DNA of 64,000 bases from Nymphalis io (lineage: Eukaryota > Arthropoda > Insecta > Lepidoptera > Nymphalidae): assembly GCF_905147045.1 (NCBI RefSeq), contig NC_065888.1, positions 10,235,001-10,299,000 of the forward strand, written 5' to 3'. The notes beneath the pieces were generated by a model. That model saw nothing but the letters and a program-made list of their open reading frames with translations, had not been told where the DNA came from and did not search any database. Numbering within the stretch: the stretch's first letter is position 1; every line of letters begins with the position of its first letter. The translations under genes were made by a program, and so were the position numbers. Below, one piece after another: positions 57,060 to 64,000 of the stretch.

Positions 57060-57240
57060 CTGATATTTATTACTTTACTAGTTTCCGCCCGCGGCTTCGC
57101 ACGCGTAAAAGGGAGGGGTGGGTTGTTAGGTAATCTATGTCCTTTTATGTACAATTGACGATGTGCATGCAAAATGTCTTGATGATCGGTTTTGTAGTTT
57201 ACTAACAAACTCACTTTAGCATTTATAATATTATAATATT
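57060..57240 (+). repeat. LINE tail repeat (tttccgcccgcggcttcgc type)
   Basis: agtttccgcccgcggcttcg, gtaatctatgtcctttta, tgatgatcggttttgtagtt, acaaactcactttagc and atttataatattat. It is the clearest copy of this tail. The flanking ataaatacgaaagtttgttt (57037-57056) resembles the reverse complement of such a tail, which suggests an inverted neighbour. Confidence 0.7.
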
Positions 57241-57249
57241 CTAACGGCT

Positions 57250-57974
57250 GGTTGTAATAAAATTTAACATAAAAGTGGATTATATCGTGGAACAGAGTTT
57301 TAAGTATAGGATAGTTTATTTAATTATTCCTTTAAAAAAATACTAAAATATATTTAACGCTGAGCAAATTGGCAGAATAGTAGCTTGTTATATCTCTATT
57401 TATCGTAATATACGCCTGTGCCTGAACAAGAAAAATAAAACAAAATAAAAAGTTAATAGCGATGTGTAATAAACACAAAGAAACTAACTTTAAGTTAAGC
57501 GGAGCAGGACCGCGGGAGATTTCATAATATTATTTTTCAAGTGGCAGATTATGTAACATGACGGCAGCGGTAAGCCTCAGAGATACAATTTTATTCCAAC
57601 CAAGTCTCGTTGCGCTGGTCTCTAACGATTGCCGGAACTATGCTCTGTTGAATTTTTTATTTCGACGCTTGATTGTTGTTACAATTTCTAACGCCAGCTG
57701 AAGTTAAAACTGCTACAAACATATCATAAAGTAATACGCTAGCAGATAGTGACAGGTATTGCGATATTCTCATGCCGTTGCCTGTATAAATATTATGAAG
57801 CGAAGCTATACAATAACTTATTTATAAGCTGACTTCTCTTTTTTAGTCATAATTTATAGCCCAGTCGGGTTTCCATAAATCAATCTTCAATTTAAGGCAG
57901 AAGCGCTTTTGCTCTAGATCTCGGAAATTTTCAACTTTTCAATAAAAAGTCGAATTGAACCAGTAGATAGGTCA
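57250..57974. other. Noncoding DNA
   Basis: No gene or recognised repeat. Patches at 57500-57620 and 57640-57720 have mixed composition. Confidence 0.4.
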
Positions 57975-58110
57975 CTTCGATCATCACAAAAGATCGCATG
58001 TTTGAATATGGACATGCTTTAATACGAAGAATTTGTTTCTAAAATTCATCCCACACTCGACGGTGACAATAATGATGCAGGCTGCATGTGTCAGATAAAA
58101 TTGTACAGTA
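57975..58110 (+). repeat. Degraded Metulj-like SINE fragment
   Basis: ttcatcccacactcgacggt, gacaataatgatgcaggctg and catgtgtcag are the counterparts of attcatctcgtgcttgacgg and aaacctgcatgtgtct. Weak at the ends. Confidence 0.45.
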
Positions 58111-58194
58111 TAAATACAGATGTAGCAGATCAATATGAACAAACAAACTCCATGTTTTCTCAGCACATTAACGGGTTGTAATACTACTACTACT

Positions 58195-58245
58195 AAAGCG
58201 ACTGAGTGGTGATGTCCCGGTCGATTTAGGCCACGGCAACCGCAT
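58195..58245 (-). repeat. Third SINE family, tail fragment
   Basis: tgatgtcccggtcgatttag and gccacggcaac on the plus strand correspond to the reverse complement of gtggccgaaatcggtc at 39361-39376. Confidence 0.4.
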
Positions 58246-58394
58246 TGAGCTTCATTACTATTTATGTCACAAATTAAACGATTGACATGGAACTTTTATA
58301 GTATACTAACGTTATCTTATAGTATACAACTTATATCTTCTTTAACTCGCTTGATAAACCTTTTTACTCTATTTATTGATTATATATTTATTTA

Positions 58395-58790
58395 GACTTA
58401 CCAGAGCTGGGTGCACCAAATACCCACTTTTATTGAAACCTCACCTCAGTGTGATGGTTGGCCTTTTGGTTTGCTTATGCTTATGCTGGTGGACCGGATT
58501 ACAAAGAACCCCCTTGCTGTGGTGACACTTACGGCGGGGGGGAGAAGGTGCGTATAGCGTCGACGCCTTACTCCTGGTCTTCTTCAGTGTTCACGCGGCC
58601 TTCTTCTACGACTTAAGCTTTTCGCACAATGAGACTCCTTACAGCACCTCTCTGTACTAAATATGCCATTTATCACGCAAGCAACGAGATCTCCACCGAA
58701 TGGGGCCAGGGAAAGTGAAACGTTGTCAGGACTCGAGAGTACAAAAAATAACATAGGGTAACTAACACCTGCCCTGCCTGTCAAGTTATT
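58395..58790. mobile_element. GC-richer block, possible retrotransposon fragment
   Basis: A block clearly richer in G and C than its flanks, with gacacttacggcgggg, gcgtcgacgccttactcctg and cgcggccttcttctacgact. I do not recognise the family. Composition and lack of a proper frame suggest an old mobile element; a host sequence cannot be excluded. The minus frame 58584-58784 has no recognisable features. Confidence 0.35.
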
Positions 58791-58799
58791 CTTGAAATT

Positions 58800-59901
58800 G
58801 GGAACTTGTGCTATTTACACTTTTTCAAAACAAAATTTATTACAAACTACGATGTGTTTTTTTTTATTTTTTAAGCATTTATTATTTTTATCTAAATTTA
58901 TTTATTATATTAATTTAATAAAATGCTTTTTAAAAACAATATTTTATTTAATCTGTGTGTTAATATGAATAAATTTACATTGTATCTTTTATTTTGTTAT
59001 TGGTTTCTAGCTAAAAGTGTCTAAAGATCAGATACATAGGTCGAAAGGAACGGAACAGAATAGAGAACAGAAATTAAATAAAAATTACCTTATTAGATTT
59101 TAGATATTAATTATCTTAAAACTCATGACTAATCTTTATGATTTTTCAAGAATTTCAAAAATTCCTTTTTTTTACTGAATAAATGCCAACATTTATTAAA
59201 ACTTTATTATGATTATGAAGTCTTTTCGGAATGTCTCTGACAAATCACAAAGCTTTAAAGCAAGATTAAATTAATTACACACGAACAGTTCGTGAAGAAG
59301 ATATATTAAATCACGCGGACCGCAGCTCGCGGTACAGCGGAGTGCTCCAGACTTGTGACAGCAAGTTTGTCGGTCGCTGTTTGCACGGAGACCACGTTTC
59401 AGCTTCATTGAAAACTTAATTATGATTGTCCCATCCCTCGCTGATTCTAACCTAACTCGACATCACATTGTTGCTACAAGGTTTTCTTAATGTCATTAGG
59501 AGCCTATTAAATGGAGTGTTACTTTGGCCTCTCTTAGCTATGACGCTACACATACATATTCCACACGATTCTTTGTTTATTTTGGAACCTTAGCAAATTA
59601 TTTTGTTAAGCTACGACGAGAAGTAAGAAAGTTTATGTTTAATATAATAATATGTATGCCGGAGACCGTTTGTTTTTTTTTGTAGAATGTTTTATAAATA
59701 TTTTCCAGGTTTGTATTAAATTTAGCTTACATATTACAATTGAAATATTTTAAAATTTTAAATTGTTGTAATATTGTATTGTTCACCGCAAATATTTTGA
59801 GTTGTTAAACAATTTTATCGTGGTATCGCTCTCTGCCACAACAGTAAATTTATTTGGCAGAGTTCAAAGTAGCTGAGTAACCAAACAAAGTTTCTACTCA
59901 C

Positions 59902-59952
<51 letters not shown>

Positions 59953-60530
59953 AGAGTATAAAGCTGCAAGTTGTTGAAATATGCACTAGTCTTGATAGAC
60001 GTATTCGGATAAATTAAAACCTTAACATATTAGTTGATTTTAACTACTAAAAAATAGTATATTTTGTAAATTAAATTATTTTTGTTAACTATTAACATTT
60101 TTTCCTTGCTTGACCAGTTTGTTGAATTAGATAAATACATTCATTACAAATACAAAAGTAACAAATGAAATTAAGGCTTGTAATTTAGTTATTTAGTCAA
60201 TAATAGTTTTTTTGTATTAAAATATATGTGTATGATTATCAAAATATTATTATTTATAACTTTTTTTTGTTTTTTTTATTGTCAATAATAAATATATTAC
60301 ATACTTACATAGTTACTATCAACGTACAGCCAAAACTGCAAAGCATCCGCTAAGAAAATATTTTTGGAAATTATTTCTTATATCAGATAAAATAATAAGA
60401 TGATTAAAATGTGGAATTACTCTAAACGTTAACAAAAGATTTAAATAAAAGCTTGAAAATGTAAATAATTAATTAATCGCGATAAACAATTGACCTACCT
60501 TAATAATGATTTATCAAATTATATTCAAAT
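58800..60530. other. AT-rich noncoding DNA with one higher-complexity patch
   Basis: No gene is seen. The patch 59305-59420 (gcggaccgcagctcgcggta, caagtttgtcggtcgctgtt) is GC-rich and non-repetitive, with a short inverted repeat cacgaac-a-gttcgtg near 59279. It could be conserved noncoding DNA. Confidence 0.4.
59905..59948. repeat. TA microsatellite, about 21 units
   Basis: Uninterrupted TA dinucleotides over more than 40 bp. Prone to length change and able to extrude as a cruciform. Confidence 0.95.
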
Positions 60531-60540
60531 AAATATGAAA

Positions 60541-60862
60541 GCGGAGGTGGCCCATTGATTAGAACGTGGGAATCTAAACCGATGATCGTAGGTTTAAACC
60601 TGGGCAAGCACCACTGATTTTCATGTGCTTAATGTGCATTTGCATGTGCTGTGCTTGTGTTTATAATTCGTCTCGCGCTTGACGGTTATGAAAACATCGC
60701 GAGGAAACCTGCATATATCTAATTTCACTGAAACTGCCACATGTGTATTCCACCAACCCGCATTGAAGCAGCGTGGTGGAATAAGCTCCAAACCTTTTCC
60801 TCAAAATAGAGAGGAGGCCTTAGCCCAGCAGTGGGACATTAACAGGCTGCTACTATTACTGT
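60541..60862 (+). repeat. Metulj-like SINE, full length, with 8-bp target-site duplication
   Basis: Head ggaggtggcccattgattag, B-box-like ggtttaaacc (60591-60600), gcaagcaccactgattttca, cgcgaggaaacctgcatata, ccaacccgcattgaagcagc, gtggtggaataagctccaaa and agcccagcagtgggacatta. The repeat atatgaaa at 60533-60540 and 60863-60870 flanks it. A small insertion of gtgcatttgcat type lies in the middle. The frame 60679-60888 is chance. Confidence 0.9.
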
Positions 60863-60874
60863 ATATGAAACAAA

Positions 60875-61276
60875 TTTGTGTATTATAAATTCTTGTTGCA
60901 TAACGAAACAAGAGTGTAACAAGTATCGTTAGGGCAAGTAGCATGATGTCTAAGTGAGATAAATTACTGTGTTAATTAATGGCTGAGTCGACGTTGCGCT
61001 CGCTGCTATCCCAAATTTACTCTAACAGAATATCCCCACCAGACATTTTCAACCTGTAACCATCAACCTTCAGTACTTAGAAAAGTTCGGAATAAGACGA
61101 ATTACAAGATGTGTAATAAGGATCTCATTTAGTTCTGTCAGATTATATACTATTTTAAAAACGTAAAAGGTTGATACTAAGAAAATTTCATTAGATTTTG
61201 ATCCTGAGCTTCACCACAAATATATTTAAATACAATCAATACCGCATAAGGAAACCATTTCTTTTGTACTCAGTCT
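60875..61276. other. Noncoding DNA
   Basis: No gene or recognised repeat. Confidence 0.45.
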
Positions 61277-61370
61277 ATGCTTCGTCGATCTAATGAATAG
61301 CTTATTATTTCAAGATCCTGAGTTCAAATGCCGGTTCAGACCAATAAAAACTTTATGGATTTAACTTAAT
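61277..61370 (+). repeat. Third SINE family, head fragment
   Basis: tcgtcgatctaatgaatagc, caagatcctgagttcaaatg and ttcagaccaataaaaacttt match the head region of 39055-39395 in order. Confidence 0.5.
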
Positions 61371-61374
61371 TGGC

Positions 61375-62020
61375 GATAAACTAAAGCTTATGCTTATGCT
61401 TATATATTATTTCTTGCGAATCTCATAATACTTAAAAACGAATCCATTTCAAAGTAGAGATTATGTTTTATTACGCACTGGCTGATTCTTATATACAGTA
61501 CGGTTTTAGTAGTTATAGTTGTACCTAAAAGACGTATCTTGATACTATTTATAAATTACAAGTTAAAATTCTTAATACATTAGTTCCATTGTCATAAAAA
61601 CCAGTTATATGAAAATGGAAACGGTCTCTTTAAACATTATAAAGTTTTACCGGTACACTCTCAAGTATTTTTTTTATTATTAAAAGAGCAGTTTTTCAAT
61701 AACTTTCTATGCAATGTTACCGAACAAGTAGTACAACCTGTAGGCACTCGGGTCATTTCTGCGAATTAGATTCACACTTATCGTGCAAACAATATGTATG
61801 GCGAGCGGACTACCGAGTATATTGTTTCTAGACTTATTAACACAGTACCTTCAGATCTGTGTCATAATATTTCAAAAAAATAACATTTGGCTTAAACCAA
61901 AGCAATATTTGTTACTGATAATGTTTAAATGTATAAATTTGTAGTGTAGAGTAATGATAGCACACGTATAAACCTTAGTGGTATTTTGGCTGCTATTATT
62001 ATTTTAAGTTTGTATTGTTA
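61375..62020. other. AT-rich noncoding DNA
   Basis: No gene or recognised repeat. Confidence 0.45.
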
Positions 62021-62027
62021 TGTGTTT

Positions 62028-62100
62028 ACTCCCATGCCCCGAATAGCCGTTGGTTCTCTGCCTGGACTCTAGGAGATATGTTCGATTGCCGTTTCATCAG
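62028..62100 (+). repeat. tRNA-like segment, possible SINE head
   Basis: tagccgttggttctctgcct could act as an A-box region and gttcgattgcc (about 62081) as a B-box, spaced as in a tRNA gene. Cloverleaf pairing is not evident, so a functional tRNA is unlikely. It may be the head of a SINE. Confidence 0.3.
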
Positions 62101-62317
62101 ACTATAAAAGTGTAGGAGCAGAAAGTACTAATGTTTGCACAAATAGTAGTGCATAAACTAGTGCATAAACAATACCTCGTGAACAGATGGCAGTCTCGTT
62201 AATAATGGACGTAATAAGGTCATCATCGTAATGATTCGGTCTGTCAAGTATTACTTTACCTCATACCATACGTAAGATTAATTTCAACTAAAGGAGAAAA
62301 AATAATATCTGAAATTT

Positions 62318-62579
62318 ACTGGTGGTAGCACTTTGAACTGGCTCGTATCCCTTACCTAACTCACACTTTATTCGACCGCGAAACAGCAATTTTCTATTAC
62401 ATCGCTTCATTTTGAAGCGCAAGTGAGGCAATGTAGTTGCACGTGAATACATAAAATCTCTGTTCCCAAGCCCAGACGGTGTAACCATCTTGTATTTCAC
62501 AGAGAGACAGAGAAATGTCTATGGACGATGGTATCTACGAACTATGGTGGCACATTTGCTAGATTTATATTTTAAATTA
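62318..62579 (+). repeat. A-tailed repeat family, diverged full-length copy
   Basis: Sense landmarks: tactggtggtagcactttga, actggctcgtatccctta, attcgaccgcgaaacagcaa, aatctctgttcccaagccca, atgtctatggacgatggt and atttgctagatttat, ending in aaattaaaaaaag (A-run 62578-62585). A SINE in the opposite orientation follows at once. Confidence 0.65.
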
Positions 62580-62585
62580 AAAAAA

Positions 62586-62755
62586 GACATTTCGACCACG
62601 TCGGCCAATCTCAAGAGAGATTAGCCAACTGCGCGGGAGATATTTTAGCGCACAACCGTGTGCACTCTCTATTCCCTAACTCTCATAATCCGATGGGACG
62701 GCAATCCGACACGACCGGAAAGAGTTCAGGCGCAGGACTAACGCATAATATTATG
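62586..62755 (-). repeat. Third SINE family, 3' part
   Basis: The plus strand shows ttcgaccacgtcggccaatc, tcaagagagattagccaact, gcgcgggagatattttagcg, gtgtgcactctctattccct and acgaccggaaagagttcagg, the reverse complement of the third SINE family's 3' half. It is well kept but lacks the head. Confidence 0.75.
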
Positions 62756-63771
62756 CAGAAAAAAAATACGGTACGAATCAAGACCGCTTGAAATGGTGAC
62801 AAGAATTCTAGCAGCATTTTCCCGTTGAATTGCAATTTCGTTTGTTTGGGCAAAAAACGAATCGATTCTCGTGTCACCAGTGATGGCAAAAAGCCCTTTT
62901 ATTGTAGTGAATATTATTTTTTACACTATTACTTTCAAGGTCCAAGTGTTTAAATTGCAAATAATACAGAAAAATAATTAGACTATACTACATATAAGAA
63001 TAAACCTTAATCCCTCGTATTTCATCTTCATGTGTTTGAAATTAATCAAAAAACTTTGCTATTTAACGTTTTTAATTTAATTTATATAATTATGCAAAAC
63101 AATGTAATGTGAATGTGATGTGAGTGGTGAGTGCAGATTTCTTAGTGCTTCTATTGTTGCAATAGAAATTAAATTAATTAAAAATGTTTTGTACTTTAAA
63201 ATTATAACGTAACCTTTAATTTTTTAAGTCTATTCTTCAATTATATTGAATTAAAATCACGTGACATTAATATCAGATATTTCCAGTAATTATTTATTAA
63301 TTGGCAATATCTTATTAACTATAGGTTATTTAATAATTAATGCAGTAGAAATAAATGTATGATTGTTTTTTCATCGACCTGTTAGAAACGACACCTCTTT
63401 TTTATGTTATTTAAAAAAACGATACTGGCCAAACTAACTAACACCTGCTAACAGATATCCATCTGTGAGATCAGATCTTACGACATCATTAGATACTTAT
63501 CTACATTTGATGCAATATTTACATTAATTCCCTGAGGGATTGAAGTAGCAATTTTCGGTTACTGTATTCCAATTACTGTGCTACATCGGTTCTGTCAATA
63601 ATTCCAATTAAAAGCTGCCAATCACAGCCCGCATAAGTATTTCCGTGATCCCTAAACAAATTGCCCTACTAATAAGATAGTGAGGGGAGGACTGCGGATT
63701 ACGTCTAAATGAATCAAAGTTGGCCGGCTGTCGGGCTTAATGCTATCAATTACTGTCTTAATAGCAACGAA
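62756..63771. other. Noncoding DNA
   Basis: No gene is seen. The part 63420-63770 has mixed composition with several taatt-type motifs, possibly conserved noncoding DNA. Confidence 0.4.
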
Positions 63772-63929
63772 CATTTTGTAATTTGCCAGTAGAATTAAAA
63801 TGACAGCCAAAAACCGTGCATCTGTGATCTTATCTCACTTTATCTCGCATTTTGTAATTTGCCAGTAGAATTAAAATGACAGCCAAAAACCGTGCATCTG
63901 TGATCTTATCTCACTTTATCTCGCATTTT
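63772..63929 (+). repeat. Exact 76-bp tandem duplication
   Basis: Units 63772-63847 and 63848-63923 are identical by eye, followed by the first six bases of a third (cattttgta shortened to catttt). The unit contains ttgccagtagaattaaaatg and accgtgcatctgtgatctta. Identity implies a very recent event or an assembly artefact. Confidence 0.93.
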
Positions 63930-64000
63930 ACGTGTTATATTAACACTGTAAAAGCATTTTGAACTTGATTACTATTCTAAAACACTTGTAATTACATTTT

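Noticed and set aside
59905..59948. Functional element in the TA run
   Set aside because: A simple dinucleotide repeat explains it; nothing around it suggests a role.
1..64000. CRISPR array, bacterial operon or other prokaryote-style system
   Set aside because: No regularly spaced direct repeats with unique spacers and no gene clusters exist here; the repeats are eukaryotic SINEs and LINEs.
1..64000. Host exons with splice sites
   Set aside because: Frames outside the transposons are short and lack recognisable protein families, so I could not support any exon call from sequence alone.

Overview
The window is AT-rich eukaryotic DNA from a lepidopteran, most likely a nymphalid butterfly. The evidence is the repeat content: many copies of a tRNA-derived SINE whose sequence fits the Metulj family known from Heliconius and other butterflies, other tRNA-derived SINEs, tails of lepidopteran non-LTR retrotransposons, and a mariner fragment, all in a background rich in A and T. 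I found no host protein-coding gene, no convincing spliced exon, no functional tRNA or rRNA gene and no CRISPR array. The stretch is best read as intergenic or deep intronic DNA filled with transposable-element debris of different ages.

The only substantial open reading frame is a non-LTR retrotransposon reverse transcriptase at 16632-18539 (635 codons, catalytic YTDF and FADD motifs present). It belongs to a 5'-truncated LINE that ends in a short AAAT-repeat tail near 18774. Older reverse transcriptase fragments lie at 19133-19372, 40684-41330 (frameshifted, with stops) and 53285-53430, with a doubtful one at 33480-33630. A mariner-type DNA transposon remnant on the minus strand (49975-50222) keeps one terminal inverted repeat and the last part of a broken transposase.

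Layout: 1-16.6 kb is mainly AT-rich DNA with degraded SINEs, a second tRNA-derived SINE (11473-11745) and two long hairpins (8727-8792, 10384-10495). 16.6-20.6 kb holds the LINE and a pair of direct repeats around an older LINE fragment. 20.6-36 kb is the densest repeat zone, with tandem copies of an A-tailed repeat (25052-25624), GC-rich LINE pieces (25690-25920, 30968-31155, 31940-32405) and a SINE with a clear 8-bp target-site duplication (33916-34218). 36-48 kb holds a rearranged SINE cluster, a perfect 21-bp hairpin (37342-37395), a third tRNA-derived SINE with an 11-bp target-site duplication (39055-39395) and several LINE tails. 48-64 kb holds the mariner remnant, two Metulj-like SINEs with 13-bp and 8-bp target-site duplications, a TA microsatellite, and an exact 76-bp tandem duplication near the right edge.

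No genes here work together as a system. The observations most worth checking are the compact hairpins of pre-miRNA size, a roughly 110-bp element present in inverted orientation 50 kb apart, and an A-tailed repeat family with about 12 copies whose sense strand can be inferred from the A-run. Family names and homologies come from recognition by eye; no database search was run.
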